NCBI GenBank assembly: GCA_902626585.1
Contig: CACOGA010000002.1
Span: 105,446 to 169,445, forward strand
Length of the DNA stretch: 64,000 nucleotides
From: an uncultured Bacteroidota bacterium
GTDB taxonomy: Bacteria > Bacteroidota > Bacteroidia > Flavobacteriales > Flavobacteriaceae
Direction: 5' to 3'
The position numbers and the translations under genes are program-made. Position 1 is the stretch's first letter. Every line of letters begins with the position of its first letter. The notes beneath the pieces were generated by a model. That model had not been told where the DNA came from. It saw only the letters and a program-made list of their open reading frames with translations, and searched no databases. Below, piece by piece: positions 1 through 10,107 of this stretch.

Positions 1-1
1 T

Positions 2-298
2 GATTTGGTTAAACAAATTGCTGAAATTTTTAAAAAGAAAAAAGAATTTAGAATATCATTGGCGCCCGAGGGAACAAGAAAAAGAGTTGAAAAATTTAAA
101 TCTGGCTTTTATTACATTGCCAAGGAGGCAGAAGTCCCTGTAATTATGTTTACCATGGATTACTCAAACAAAAAAACATTAATATCAAAACCTTTTTATC
201 CTACTGATAATAAAAAATCAGATTTTGAATACATAGAAAGCTATTTCGATGGTGTCTTAGGTAAAGTAGCTGAATATAGTTTTTTTAAAAAAAACTAA
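2..298 (+). CDS. 1-acyl-glycerol-3-phosphate acyltransferase-like protein, C-terminal part
   Basis: The reading frame is open to the left edge, so this is the 3' end of a gene whose start lies outside the window. The visible 98 residues contain APEGTRKR, which matches acyltransferase motif III (EGTR) of the PlsC/LPLAT family; the upstream HX4D motif is not in view. Such enzymes move a fatty acyl chain onto lysophosphatidate or a related lipid at the inner membrane. The short tail after the motif fits the compact Bacteroidota versions. The stop codon overlaps the convergent yebC stop by 4 nt. The family is fairly sure; the exact acceptor is not. Confidence 0.7.
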   Translation, partial: DLVKQIAEIFKKKKEFRISLAPEGTRKRVEKFKSGFYYIAKEAEVPVIMFTMDYSNKKTLISKPFYPTDNKKSDFEYIESYFDGVLGKVAEYSFFKKN

Positions 299-1005
299 TT
301 TTTCATATTATGAAAAACATTCTGGACATCATCATCATTTTCTATTTTTTCTAATAACTTTTCATTTTCTAACCTATCCGATTCACTGATATCTTTATGA
401 TTATTTGGAATTCTGTCAAAACCTGATGAGATTATTTCAATTTTCATAGATTCCAGCTTTTTTTGAATTTCACCAAAACTGTCAAATGGCCCATAAATCA
501 ATATACTTTCATCTTCTTCAAAAACTTCCTCCACCCCATAGTCAATTAAGTCAAATTCAAGATTTTCAATATCAATATTTGTTTTATTTATTTTAAAATT
601 ACAAGTGTGATCAAACAAAAATATAACAGATCCTGATGTACCCAAACTTCCATTGTACTTGTTAAAATAACTTCTAATATTAGCGACTGTTCTGGTATTA
701 TTATCTGTTGCTGTTTCTACCAATATAGCAACCCCAGAAGGTCCATAACCTTCGAATAAAATCTCTTTGAAATCTCCTACCGATTTATCAGATGCTCTTT
801 TGATAGCCCTTTCTATATTATCCTTAGGCATATTTACAGACTTAGCGTTTTGAATAACGGCCCTAAGTTTTGAGTTAGAATCAGGATCTGGTCCACCTTC
901 TTTAACAGCAATTACTATATCTTTACCAATTCTGGTAAAAGCTTTGCTCATTGCTGACCATCTTTTCATTTTTCTAGCTTTTCTAAACTCAAATGCTCTT
1001 CCCAT
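295..1005 (-). CDS. yebC: YebC/PmpR family transcriptional regulator (TACO1-like)
   Basis: This 236-residue protein has the full YebC/TACO1 pattern. It opens with MGRAFEFRKARK, continues with a basic helical stretch (KRWSAMSKAFTRIGKD), and has GGPDPDSNSKLR and the MPKDNIERAIKRA motif near residues 40-70. Members are cytosolic and have been described as DNA-binding regulators and as factors that help ribosomes on difficult stretches. The gene lies 4 nt behind gcvT on the same strand, so the two are probably cotranscribed. Length is normal for the family. The assignment is firm; its targets here are unknown. Confidence 0.9.
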   Translation of the reverse strand: MGRAFEFRKARKMKRWSAMSKAFTRIGKDIVIAVKEGGPDPDSNSKLRAVIQNAKSVNMPKDNIERAIKRASDKSVGDFKEILFEGYGPSGVAILVETATDNNTRTVANIRSYFNKYNGSLGTSGSVIFLFDHTCNFKINKTNIDIENLEFDLIDYGVEEVFEEDESILIYGPFDSFGEIQKKLESMKIEIISSGFDRIPNNHKDISESDRLENEKLLEKIENDDDVQNVFHNMKN

Positions 1006-1009
1006 CAGC

Positions 1010-2071
1010 TTATTTAAAAGGGGGTTTTACTATAACAGCTTTTTTAATATTTTTTCTTATCTGAATAAAAATTTCAGAATCAATGGCCGAATTATCAACA
1101 TTAACATAACCCAGTCCAATACCAATATTCAATGAGGGAGACATTGTTCCAGACGTAACCCTGCCAATCATATCATTTTTTTTATTTAAAATATGGTAAT
1201 CTTTTCTCGGAATACCTTTTTCTAACATCTTAAATCCGATTAACTTTTTATCTACACCATCCTCTTTTTGTTTTTTAAATAACTCAGATGATGTAAACTT
1301 TTTATTAGTCTTTGTTATCCAAGACAGACCAGCTTCAATCGGAGATGTACTATCATCAATATCATTTCCGTATAAACAAAAGCCCATTTCTAGTCTTAAT
1401 GTATCTCTAGCGGCTAATCCAATGGGTTTAATATTATATTTTTTTCCATTGTTAAATATTTTTAACCATAAATCTTTGGCAATTTCGTTCTTACAATAAA
1501 TTTCAAATCCACCACAACCAGTGTAACCAGTATTAGAAATTATTATTCCGTCTACATATTCAAAATGATAATATTTAATTTCCTTTAAATCAATTTCAAA
1601 TAAAGGGTTTAAAACCTCAATAGATTTCGGCCCTTGAATTGCAATTAGTGAAAAACTATCGGAAACATTAATCATTTGAGCTTTAAATTCATTTTTTTTA
1701 TTTAAAAAAGTCCAGTCTTTTTCAATATTAGATGCGTTTACAACTAGCATATATCTATTGTCTTCAAATTTGTATAATATTAAATCGTCGATTATACCAC
1801 CACTTTCATTAGGAATACAATTGTATTGGGCTTGGCCTTTTTTAAGGGTGGATATATCATTACTTAAAACGCTTTGAAGAAATAATTCAGCTTCGTCCCC
1901 ATGAACATAGAATTCACCCATGTGTGAAACATCAAAAACACCAACATTACTTTTTACAGTGTTGTGTTCTATATTTACCCCTTCATACTGAACAGGCATT
2001 AAATATCCTGCAAAATCAATCATTTTTGCATTTAGTTCTTTATGATACTCATGAAGTGCTGTTTTCTTCAT
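1010..2071 (-). CDS. gcvT: Aminomethyltransferase, glycine cleavage system T protein
   Basis: GcvT takes the aminomethyl group from the lipoyl H protein and passes the one-carbon unit to tetrahydrofolate, releasing ammonia. The 353-residue protein matches the family from end to end: MKKTALHEYHKELNAKM start, VGVFDVSHMGEF near residue 43, NTGYTGCGGFEIY in the middle, and the C-terminal barrel with GRVTSGTMSPSLNIGIGLGYV. The other glycine cleavage genes (gcvP, gcvH) are not in this window. It starts 55 nt from the divergent hutH start, and two TANNTTTG boxes on its strand lie in that gap. No glycine riboswitch was recognised upstream. Confidence 0.95.
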   Translation of the reverse strand: MKKTALHEYHKELNAKMIDFAGYLMPVQYEGVNIEHNTVKSNVGVFDVSHMGEFYVHGDEAELFLQSVLSNDISTLKKGQAQYNCIPNESGGIIDDLILYKFEDNRYMLVVNASNIEKDWTFLNKKNEFKAQMINVSDSFSLIAIQGPKSIEVLNPLFEIDLKEIKYYHFEYVDGIIISNTGYTGCGGFEIYCKNEIAKDLWLKIFNNGKKYNIKPIGLAARDTLRLEMGFCLYGNDIDDSTSPIEAGLSWITKTNKKFTSSELFKKQKEDGVDKKLIGFKMLEKGIPRKDYHILNKKNDMIGRVTSGTMSPSLNIGIGLGYVNVDNSAIDSEIFIQIRKNIKKAVIVKPPFK

Positions 2072-2091
2072 ATTAAAATTTTTTGTGAAAT

Positions 2092-2120
2092 CAAATTTAA
2101 TTAATTTTAGGTCAAAATTA
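2092..2120 (-). promoter_or_regulatory. Candidate gcvT promoter: two TANNTTTG boxes
   Basis: Read on the minus strand, TAAATTTG (2099-2092) and TAATTTTG (2120-2113) both fit the Bacteroidota -7 consensus TANNTTTG. The nearer one is 20 nt upstream of the gcvT ATG, a usual distance. No well-spaced -33 TTG was found for either. Chance matches are possible in such AT-rich DNA. Confidence 0.4.
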
Positions 2121-2126
2121 TTTCAA

Positions 2127-3623
2127 ATGGGTTCTTTCATTATAAAAGATAATAACATTTCTTTTGAGGATGTATTTACAATCATCAATAAAAATCTAAA
2201 AATTTCATTGAACGATGATATTGTTGAAAAAGTAACTATATCCAGAAACACCTTTGATGAAAAAATTAAAAATTCTGATCAAAAATTTTATGGAATAAAT
2301 ACTGGTTTTGGAGATCTTCATAACGTGAAAATAAAAGATGATCAATTAGGTTTATTGCAAGAAAATTTAATAAAATCACATGCCTGCGGTGTTGGAAATA
2401 GTGTAGATTCAAAAATTGTAAAATTAATGTTGCTACTAAAGATTATTTCTTTGACAAAAGGATATAGTGGCATTAAAATTCAAACAGTTAACAGGCTTTT
2501 GTTTTTTTACAATAATGATATTTTACCTGTTGTATACAAATATGGTTCTCTTGGGGCTTCAGGTGATCTCGCGCCACTTTCTCATTTGTCATTACCATTA
2601 ATTGGTCTTGGAGAAGTAGAATTTCAAGGGACCACACATGATGCAAAAACTATTCTTGAAAAATTCAGTATTGCTCCATTATCTCTTGGCTCGAAAGAGG
2701 GGCTTGCTCTTATTAACGGAACTCAATATATGCTGGCCTCACTTATTGATTCTGTCATAAACTCTCTAAACATATGCAAGCATTCAAATTTGATTGCCAG
2801 TATTTCATTAGATGCATATAAATGTAATTTATCACCTTTTGATCCTTTAATTTCAAAAATAAGACCTTATGATGGTCAAAAAAATGTCTCTCTAAAAATT
2901 TTAAAAAATTTGGAAGGTGGAGTGCTTCATGAACTAAAAAAAGAAAATGTGCAAGATCCATACTCATTCAGATGTATTCCACAGGTTCATGGGGCGACTC
3001 AAGACACAATAAAATACTGCATAAATATTATATCCACTGAAATTAATTCAGTAACTGATAATCCGTTAATATTCACTAAAGAAGATAAAATAATTTCAGG
3101 TGGTAATTTTCATGGACAACCATTGGCTTATGCAATTGATTTTCTTAAAATAGCAATTTCTGAAATTGGTAATATCTCTGAAAGAAGGGTTTTTAATTTA
3201 TTTTCAGGCAAAAGGGATTTACCACCTTTTTTATCATCAAATCCAGGACTAAATTCAGGATTAATGATACTTCAATACACTTCCGCAAGTTTAGTTAGCG
3301 CCAACAAACAGCTTGCATCACCATCTAGCATTGATTCAATAACGTCATCCAACGGCCAAGAGGATCACGTTAGTATGGGGGCAAATGGTGCAAATCAATT
3401 GAGAGAAATAATAGATAATTTATATGATATTTTAGCTATTGAAACAATTTCTGCTACCCAAGCAAAGGAATTTAATGACCATAAATCATCCAAAATCATA
3501 AATAACTTTATTTCAACTGTAAGAAATATCACTCCAGTAATCACTAAAGACCGTGTCCTGCATAAAGACATTGAAAAAATTTCGATTTATTTAAGGAAAA
3601 TTAGAGAAGATTTATTTCTTTGA
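2127..3623 (+). CDS. hutH: Histidine ammonia-lyase
   Basis: HutH removes ammonia from L-histidine to give urocanate, the first step of histidine breakdown. The Ala-Ser-Gly triad that forms the MIO prosthetic group is seen as GSLGASGDLAPLSH (Ala144-Gly146). The FYGINTGFGDL motif with the catalytic tyrosine and the SHACGVG segment, where His follows Ser as in histidine rather than phenylalanine lyases, are also present. I place the start at ATG 2127, giving 498 residues; an in-frame GTG at 2085 would leave only 13 nt to gcvT and add a sequence the family lacks. No hutU, hutI or hutG lies next to it. The 3' end overlaps clpC by 12 nt. Confidence 0.88.
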   Translation: MGSFIIKDNNISFEDVFTIINKNLKISLNDDIVEKVTISRNTFDEKIKNSDQKFYGINTGFGDLHNVKIKDDQLGLLQENLIKSHACGVGNSVDSKIVKLMLLLKIISLTKGYSGIKIQTVNRLLFFYNNDILPVVYKYGSLGASGDLAPLSHLSLPLIGLGEVEFQGTTHDAKTILEKFSIAPLSLGSKEGLALINGTQYMLASLIDSVINSLNICKHSNLIASISLDAYKCNLSPFDPLISKIRPYDGQKNVSLKILKNLEGGVLHELKKENVQDPYSFRCIPQVHGATQDTIKYCINIISTEINSVTDNPLIFTKEDKIISGGNFHGQPLAYAIDFLKIAISEIGNISERRVFNLFSGKRDLPPFLSSNPGLNSGLMILQYTSASLVSANKQLASPSSIDSITSSNGQEDHVSMGANGANQLREIIDNLYDILAIETISATQAKEFNDHKSSKIINNFISTVRNITPVITKDRVLHKDIEKISIYLRKIREDLFL

Positions 3624-6146
3624 TGTTTTAGATTCCTTTTTATTCTGAATTTTAATATTTAGTTCTTCCTTTCCTGAGGAATAATCGATGTTAATAATAT
3701 CACCCTCATTAATCATAGAATTTAAAATTTCTGAAGCTATCAGGTCTTCAACATGTTTTTGTATGGTTCTTTTTAATGGACGAGCACCATATTTTTTATC
3801 ATACCCTTTATCAGCGAGGAACTCTTTTGCTTTTTTTGATAGTTTTATTTTATAGCCTAACTCTTCAATCCTAGAATAAAGTTTGGATAGCTCTATTTCA
3901 ATTATTTGATGAATATTTTCTTTGGATAGTGAATTAAAGATTATTACCTCATCAATTCTATTTAAAAATTCAGGAGCAAATTTCTTCTGAAGGGAACTCA
4001 TTATTGTTTTTCTGGTAAACGAATCTTCCTGAGATTTTTTTGCGGTAGTACCAAATCCCACACCTGAACCAAAATCTTGAATTTTTTTAACCCCTATGTT
4101 TGAAGTCATTATAATTACACAATTAGTAAAGTCAATTTTTCTTCCTAAACTATCAGTTAAAAACCCATCATCTAAAACCTGTAAAAGCATGTTAAATATA
4201 TCAGGATGAGCTTTCTCAATTTCATCAAGTAAGACCACAGCGTAAGGCTTTCTTCTTATCTTTTCGGTTAATTGTCCTCCATCTTCATATCCTACATATC
4301 CTGGTGGTGCACCTATCAATCTAGACACAGCAAATTTTTCCATATATTCACTCATATCAACTCTTATAAGGGCTTCTTCACTGTCAAATAGCTCTTTAGC
4401 AAGAGTTTTAGCTAATTGGGTCTTACCAACACCAGTTTGTCCAAGGAAAATGAAAGAACCAATTGGTTTTTTTGGATCTTTTAATCCTGCTCTGTTTCTC
4501 TGAATGGACTTTACCACTTTTTCTATTGCTTTATCTTGACCAATGATGCTTTCTTTAACCAATGATGTAAGTTTTGAAAGTTTATTGCTCTCAGATTGTT
4601 TAAGTTTATTTAAGGGTATTCCTGTCATCATTGAAACAACATCTGCAATACTTTCCTCATTAACAATTTCTTTATTCTTTTTACACTCTTCTTCCCATTG
4701 ATTTTGAGCAATATTAAGCTTATTTTCAACAATCTTTTCTTTGTCTCTGAAGCTTGCTGCCTGCTCATATTTCTGATTCTTAACAGCGTTATTTTTATTT
4801 AGTTTTACATCTTCTAATTCTTTTTCAAGATCTTCAATGTGATGGGGTACATCAAGGTTAGTTAGGTGAACTCTTGATCCTGCTTCGTCAAGTGCATCGA
4901 TGGCTTTGTCCGGAAGATGTCTGTCAGTCATGTATCTAGAGGTTAATTTTACACAAGCTAAAAGAGCTTCATCTGTGTAGATAACATTATGATGATCTTC
5001 ATATTTATCTTTAATATTCTTTAAAATTTCTAACGTCTCTTCTTCATTGGTTTGCTCGACAATAATTTTTTGGAATCTTCTTTCTAATGCACCATCTTTT
5101 TCAATGGAATTTCTATATTCATCAAGTGTTGTTGCCCCGATACATTGAATAGTTCCTCTAGCGAGTGCTGGTTTAAACATATTGGAAGCATCAAGACTGC
5201 CAGTCGCACCACCAGCACCAACAATAGTATGTATCTCATCAATGAATAGAATAATTTCAGAATTTTTCTCTAGCTCATTCATTACAGCCTTCATTCTTTC
5301 TTCAAATTGCCCTCGATATTTAGTGCCTGCAACTAAACTAGCTAGGTCTAATGAGATTATTCTTTTATTGTATAGAACACGTGAAACCTTTTTCTTAATT
5401 ATTCTTATTGCTAAGCCTTCAGCAATTGCTGATTTACCAACACCTGGTTCACCGATCAATAATGGATTATTTTTTTTTCTTCTGCTCAAAATTTGAGAGA
5501 CCCTTTGGATTTCGATGTCTCTTCCGATAATTGGATCAAGTTCATCATTTTCAGCCATATTAGTCAGATCTTTACCAAAATTGTCTAATACAGGCGTTTT
5601 TGATTTACTCGAACTTTTCGATTTTGATGATTTAGTAGGTTTTATTTCTTCAAATTCTGAAGATTCAGGATTTTCGGTTGATTCACTAGAAAAATCATCT
5701 TTTCCTATAATAGATTTGTACTCATCTTTTACCACATTATAATTGATATCCATATTATTGAAAATTTTTGTGGTGGGATCATTTTCATTTCTTAGGATAC
5801 ATAATAGCAAATGTGCTGTGTTAATTATAGAACTTTGGAAAAGCTTAGCCTCTAAAAAGGTTGTTTTAAGAGCACGTTCAGCTTGTCTGGTAAGATGAAG
5901 ATTTTTTTTTGATGACTCTTTAATTTCACTATCAAAGTTAGTAGGATTTAATGATTCAATTTTACGTCTTAATTCATTCAAATCAATCCCAAGAAAGTTT
6001 AATATATCAATTGCTTTACCCTCTCCATTTCTTATTAAACCGAGAACTAAGTGTTCAGTTCCTATAAAGTCGTGGCCTAACCGCAAAGCTTCTTCTTTGC
6101 TGTATGTTATAACATCCTTTACCCGGGGTGAAAAATTATCATCCAT
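3612..6146 (-). CDS. clpC: ATP-dependent Clp protease ATP-binding subunit ClpC
   Basis: ClpC is a double-ring AAA+ unfoldase that feeds proteins to ClpP. The 844 residues show two N-terminal Clp_N repeats (about 5-145), a Ser/Lys-rich linker (about 152-185), a first AAA+ module with Walker A GEPGVGKS at 232-239, a central coiled segment with a UVR-like stretch (KNQKYEQAASFRDKEK), and a second module with GQTGVGKT and the arginine-rich sensor region near the C-terminus. The UVR-like segment favours ClpC over ClpB or ClpA. The long Ser/Lys linker is low in complexity. The gene diverges from gyrA and overlaps the end of hutH by 12 nt. Confidence 0.95.
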   Translation of the reverse strand: MDDNFSPRVKDVITYSKEEALRLGHDFIGTEHLVLGLIRNGEGKAIDILNFLGIDLNELRRKIESLNPTNFDSEIKESSKKNLHLTRQAERALKTTFLEAKLFQSSIINTAHLLLCILRNENDPTTKIFNNMDINYNVVKDEYKSIIGKDDFSSESTENPESSEFEEIKPTKSSKSKSSSKSKTPVLDNFGKDLTNMAENDELDPIIGRDIEIQRVSQILSRRKKNNPLLIGEPGVGKSAIAEGLAIRIIKKKVSRVLYNKRIISLDLASLVAGTKYRGQFEERMKAVMNELEKNSEIILFIDEIHTIVGAGGATGSLDASNMFKPALARGTIQCIGATTLDEYRNSIEKDGALERRFQKIIVEQTNEEETLEILKNIKDKYEDHHNVIYTDEALLACVKLTSRYMTDRHLPDKAIDALDEAGSRVHLTNLDVPHHIEDLEKELEDVKLNKNNAVKNQKYEQAASFRDKEKIVENKLNIAQNQWEEECKKNKEIVNEESIADVVSMMTGIPLNKLKQSESNKLSKLTSLVKESIIGQDKAIEKVVKSIQRNRAGLKDPKKPIGSFIFLGQTGVGKTQLAKTLAKELFDSEEALIRVDMSEYMEKFAVSRLIGAPPGYVGYEDGGQLTEKIRRKPYAVVLLDEIEKAHPDIFNMLLQVLDDGFLTDSLGRKIDFTNCVIIMTSNIGVKKIQDFGSGVGFGTTAKKSQEDSFTRKTIMSSLQKKFAPEFLNRIDEVIIFNSLSKENIHQIIEIELSKLYSRIEELGYKIKLSKKAKEFLADKGYDKKYGARPLKRTIQKHVEDLIASEILNSMINEGDIINIDYSSGKEELNIKIQNKKESKTSKK

Positions 6147-6282
6147 AAATATAATTTATGTAAAAATAATCATAAAGATTTTTTAAAACAATAGTATTCC
6201 TCTAAAATTAATGAGCTAAAAATTGTTAATAAGTAGTAGAGTTAAGCACCAATTTTTATCTAAAAAAATCTAGGTAAATTCA

Positions 6283-6290
6283 TATATTTG
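6283..6290 (+). promoter_or_regulatory. Candidate gyrA promoter -7 box
   Basis: TATATTTG is an exact TANNTTTG match, with its end 41 nt before the gyrA ATG, inside the 185-nt clpC/gyrA divergent region. A clear -33 TTG at the expected distance is not visible, so the call rests on the -7 box and its position. Confidence 0.4.
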
Positions 6291-6331
6291 TTTCTTACTA
6301 TTTATATGATATAATTAAACTAATTTTTATT

Positions 6332-8836
6332 ATGAATGACGGAGAAAAATTAATACCAATTAACATAGAAGATGAAATGAAATCTGCATACATTGATTAC
6401 TCAATGTCTGTAATTGTTTCCCGTGCCCTTCCTGACGTCAGAGATGGTTTAAAACCTGTACACAGAAGGGTGCTTTATGGTATGCATGATTTAGGAGTTA
6501 AAGCAACCTCTGCTCACAAAAAATCAGCAAGAATTGTTGGGGAAGTAATGGGAAAATATCACCCTCACGGTGATTCCGCCATCTATGATACTATGGTTAG
6601 AATGGCTCAAGATTGGAGTTTAAGATATATGCTTGTTGACGGTCAGGGAAATTTTGGTTCTGTTGATGGTGATAGTCCTGCTGCCATGAGATATACTGAG
6701 GCCAGAATGCAAAGAATTTCTGAGGAAATGCTCTCAGATATCGAAAAAGATACGGTTGATTACAAATTAAATTTTGATGATACATTAAAAGAACCTACTG
6801 TTTTACCAACAAAAATTCCCGCATTGCTAGTGAATGGCGCATCTGGAATAGCAGTTGGTATGGCAACAAACATCCCTCCTCATAATTTAACAGAAGTTAT
6901 AGATGGAACTTTAGAATATATAAAAGATAATTCCATTGATATTGATGGTTTAATGCAACATGTTAAAGCTCCTGACTTTCCTACTGGAGGAATTATACAC
7001 GGTTACGATGGTGTAAAGGAGGCTTTTCACACTGGAAGGGGTAAGGTTGTGATGCGTGGTAAAGCCGAAATAGAAGAGGTTGATGGAAAGGAATCAATTA
7101 TTGTAACCGAAATTCCGTATCAGGTAAATAAAGCTGATATGATAAAAAAAATTGCAGATTTAGTTAACGATAAAAAATTAGAAGGGATTTCCACTATAAG
7201 AGATGAATCTGACCGAAATGGAATGAGAATCGTATTTGTATTAAAAAGAGATGCCATTCCCAATATTGTATTAAATAAGCTGTTTAAATATAGCCCGCTT
7301 CAGTCATCTTTCAGTGTCAATAATATAGCACTTGTGAAAGGAAGACCACAAATGCTAAATCTTAAAGATATGATTAAACATTTTGTTGATCATAGACATG
7401 ACGTAGTTGTAAGAAGAACAAAGTTTGAATTAAAGAAGGCAGAGGATAGATGTCATATACTGGAGGGTTTAATAATTGCATCTGATAATATTGATGAAGT
7501 AATAGCATTAATTAAAGCATCAAAAAATGCTGAAGATGCTAGAGATAACTTAATCAAAAAGTTTAAGCTTTCTGAAATACAAGCAAAGGCAATTGTAGAG
7601 ATGCGACTAAGGCAACTGACCGGTTTAGAGCAAGATAAGCTCAGAAATGAGTATGAAGAAATTAAAAAGTTAATTGAAGATTTAAAGGACATTCTATCTG
7701 ATGAAAGCAGAAGAATGAGTATTATTTCTGATGAACTTTTAGAAATAAAAGAAAAATACGGAGATGATCGAAGATCAAAAATCGAATACTCGGGTGGTGA
7801 TCTTTCGATTGAAGATATGATCCCAGACGAAAAAGTAGTGATTACTATTTCTCATGCTGGATACATTAAAAGAACCTCTCTTGATGAATATAAAGTACAA
7901 AATAGAGGTGGGGTTGGCCAAAAAGCATCAACTACAAGGAATGAAGATTTTCTTGAAGATTTGTTCGTTGGAACTAATCATCAATATATGTTGTTTTTTA
8001 CCCAAAAAGGCAAGTGCTTTTGGATGAGGGTTTATGAAATTCCTGAAGGCAGTAAGACATCAAAAGGAAGAGCAATACAGAACTTGATAAATATTGAACA
8101 AGATGACAAGGTAAAAGCATTCATCTGTACTAAAGATCTAAAAGATGATGAGTACATCAATAATCACTATGTGATAATGGCAACAAAAAGAGGTCAGGTG
8201 AAAAAGACATCTTTAGAGCAATATTCAAGACCGCGTGTAAATGGAATAAATGCAATAACTATCAAGGAGGATGATGAATTGCTTGAAGCTAAATTAACAG
8301 ATGGAAATAGTCAAGTTATGCTTGCTTTAAAATCTGGGAAAGCTATTAGATTTGAAGAAGCAAAAACAAGACCTATGGGAAGAAATGCCTCTGGAGTTAG
8401 AGGTATTAGGCTTCAACATGATAAAGATGAAGTAATAGGAATGGTTGCTGTAAACGATATGGAAAGCAATATATTAGTAGTTAGCTCAAATGGATACGGA
8501 AAAAGATCACGTCTCGAAGATTACAGAGTAACTAACCGAGGTGGTAAAGGGGTTAAAACTATCTCTATCACAGAAAAAACAGGTGATTTAGTGGCTATCA
8601 AAAATGTAGATGACTCTAATGGGTTAATGATAATAAACAAATCAGGAATAGCTATTAGAATGGCAGTTGAAGATTTAAGGGTTATGGGGCGTGCTACTCA
8701 AGGAGTAAAACTAATAAATATTAAAGATGGTGACTCTATAGCTGCAGTAGCTAAAGTGATTCATGAAAAAGATGAGGATCAGCATGATGAAGAACTTGAA
8801 TCTAACGAGGAAAACAATACAAATTCAGAACAATGA
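6332..8836 (+). CDS. gyrA: DNA gyrase subunit A
   Basis: GyrA cuts and rejoins DNA in the gyrase A2B2 complex. The 834 residues start with the family signature ([26 protein letters not shown]), then the quinolone-resistance region [12 protein letters not shown] with Ser82 and Asp86, and [10 protein letters not shown] carrying catalytic Tyr121. A coiled-coil tower is followed by the C-terminal beta-pinwheel. The GyrA-box position reads QNRGGVG, a variant of QRRGGKG. The end is acidic (Glu/Asp/Asn-rich). Gyrase rather than ParC is favoured by the box and full-length pinwheel. The stop overlaps the start of the next gene (ATGA), which suggests coupled translation. Confidence 0.96.
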   Translation: MNDGEKLIPINIEDEMKSAYIDYSMSVIVSRALPDVRDGLKPVHRRVLYGMHDLGVKATSAHKKSARIVGEVMGKYHPHGDSAIYDTMVRMAQDWSLRYMLVDGQGNFGSVDGDSPAAMRYTEARMQRISEEMLSDIEKDTVDYKLNFDDTLKEPTVLPTKIPALLVNGASGIAVGMATNIPPHNLTEVIDGTLEYIKDNSIDIDGLMQHVKAPDFPTGGIIHGYDGVKEAFHTGRGKVVMRGKAEIEEVDGKESIIVTEIPYQVNKADMIKKIADLVNDKKLEGISTIRDESDRNGMRIVFVLKRDAIPNIVLNKLFKYSPLQSSFSVNNIALVKGRPQMLNLKDMIKHFVDHRHDVVVRRTKFELKKAEDRCHILEGLIIASDNIDEVIALIKASKNAEDARDNLIKKFKLSEIQAKAIVEMRLRQLTGLEQDKLRNEYEEIKKLIEDLKDILSDESRRMSIISDELLEIKEKYGDDRRSKIEYSGGDLSIEDMIPDEKVVITISHAGYIKRTSLDEYKVQNRGGVGQKASTTRNEDFLEDLFVGTNHQYMLFFTQKGKCFWMRVYEIPEGSKTSKGRAIQNLINIEQDDKVKAFICTKDLKDDEYINNHYVIMATKRGQVKKTSLEQYSRPRVNGINAITIKEDDELLEAKLTDGNSQVMLALKSGKAIRFEEAKTRPMGRNASGVRGIRLQHDKDEVIGMVAVNDMESNILVVSSNGYGKRSRLEDYRVTNRGGKGVKTISITEKTGDLVAIKNVDDSNGLMIINKSGIAIRMAVEDLRVMGRATQGVKLINIKDGDSIAAVAKVIHEKDEDQHDEELESNEENNTNSEQ

Positions 8837-10107
8837 AAAAAATTATATTATCTCTAATAGTCTTTTGTTTATTTCAACTGAGTTATTCTCAAAAAAAAGA
8901 ACTTAAAACAATTGAAAAGCAGATCAAATCAGAAGAATATGAAAATGCTTTAAATACAATCAATTCAATTAAAAGTCTTGTGGACTCGTCTGACGATAAG
9001 ATAAAGGCTAGGTATTATTATTTGAAGGGAATGGCTAGATATCAAAACGGAAATGGTTCATTTGAGAATAAATTATTGAGTATTGATGATTTTAATGAAG
9101 TAAAAGAAATTGAGTTGTCAGGTTCTAAAATATATACAATTAAAGTTGACGATATTTTTACTGAACTGTTTAATTCATTTGTTAACGACTCAAGATCTGC
9201 ACTTGACAATAAAAATTATGAAAAATCTTATAAAAATTTAGAAGCTGCATATAATGTTTCGAAAAAAGATACTTTATACCTATATAACGCCGCTTTAGTT
9301 GCCACAGAAGCCAAAGATTATAAAGTAGCATTGGACTTTTATGAAGAATTGATTAACCTAAAATACTCAGGTGTTTCTATGAATTATTACGCAGTAGAAA
9401 AGGAATCTGGAAAAGAGCAAGTCTTTCAAGATGAAAAGTCAAGAAATTTCTCTGTTGATGTTATCGGAACCCACGAGGCTCCAAGGGATGAGATGGCTGA
9501 ATCTGTTGAAATTGACATTCTTAGGTCTATGGCTGCCATATATAAAACTCAAGAAGAGTATGATAAGTCAATTATTTATCTGGACTTAGCAAAAAAAATA
9601 GATGAAAATGATATAAATCTAATTCTCCTTGAATCTAATGTAAGATGGGAAATGGGGGAGGTTGATGAATACCAGAAACTAATTTCAAAGGCTCTTGAAA
9701 TTGAACCAGATAATGTAGACCTTGTTTTCAATTTAGGTGTTGTAAATGCAGACAAAGGTAATTTTGATGATGCCATCGGATATTATAACAAGGCCATTGA
9801 AATTGATCCAAATTACACAAAAGCATATCTAAATGCTGCAGCTTTAATTCTTGAAAAAGAAGGTCCGATGATAGAAGAAATGAATTCACTTGGAATGTCT
9901 ACAGCTGATTACAACAGATATGATGAGTTAAAAATTGAAAGAGAAAATCTCTATAAAAGTGCTATACCATACCTCGAGGAAGTTTACAACCTAGAAAATG
10001 ACAACCTGAATGCAGCTAGAACTTTAAAGAACATCTTTTCAGCTCTGGGAGATACAGATTCAGAAAATAAGTATAAGGTAATAGTAGCTGAGTTAGAAAA
10101 TAACTGA
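8833..10107 (+). CDS. Secreted or periplasmic tetratricopeptide repeat protein
   Basis: A signal peptide ([20 protein letters not shown], cut near residue 19) is followed by about 400 residues made of helical TPR units. Clear examples are the repeats around residues 135-165, 235-262 and two adjoining ones ending [19 protein letters not shown] and [23 protein letters not shown]. TPRs are protein-binding scaffolds; no catalytic domain is seen. The gene overlaps gyrA by 4 nt and ends next to the convergent NlpC/P60 gene with no gap. I recall the gyrA-TPR pair as common in flavobacteria. Its partner and function are unknown. Confidence 0.8.
   Translation: MKKIILSLIVFCLFQLSYSQKKELKTIEKQIKSEEYENALNTINSIKSLVDSSDDKIKARYYYLKGMARYQNGNGSFENKLLSIDDFNEVKEIELSGSKIYTIKVDDIFTELFNSFVNDSRSALDNKNYEKSYKNLEAAYNVSKKDTLYLYNAALVATEAKDYKVALDFYEELINLKYSGVSMNYYAVEKESGKEQVFQDEKSRNFSVDVIGTHEAPRDEMAESVEIDILRSMAAIYKTQEEYDKSIIYLDLAKKIDENDINLILLESNVRWEMGEVDEYQKLISKALEIEPDNVDLVFNLGVVNADKGNFDDAIGYYNKAIEIDPNYTKAYLNAAALILEKEGPMIEEMNSLGMSTADYNRYDELKIERENLYKSAIPYLEEVYNLENDNLNAARTLKNIFSALGDTDSENKYKVIVAELENN

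Noticed and set aside
2085..2126. GTG 2085 as the hutH start
   Set aside because: It would leave 13 nt to the divergent gcvT start, overlap its candidate promoter boxes, and add residues unlike the family.
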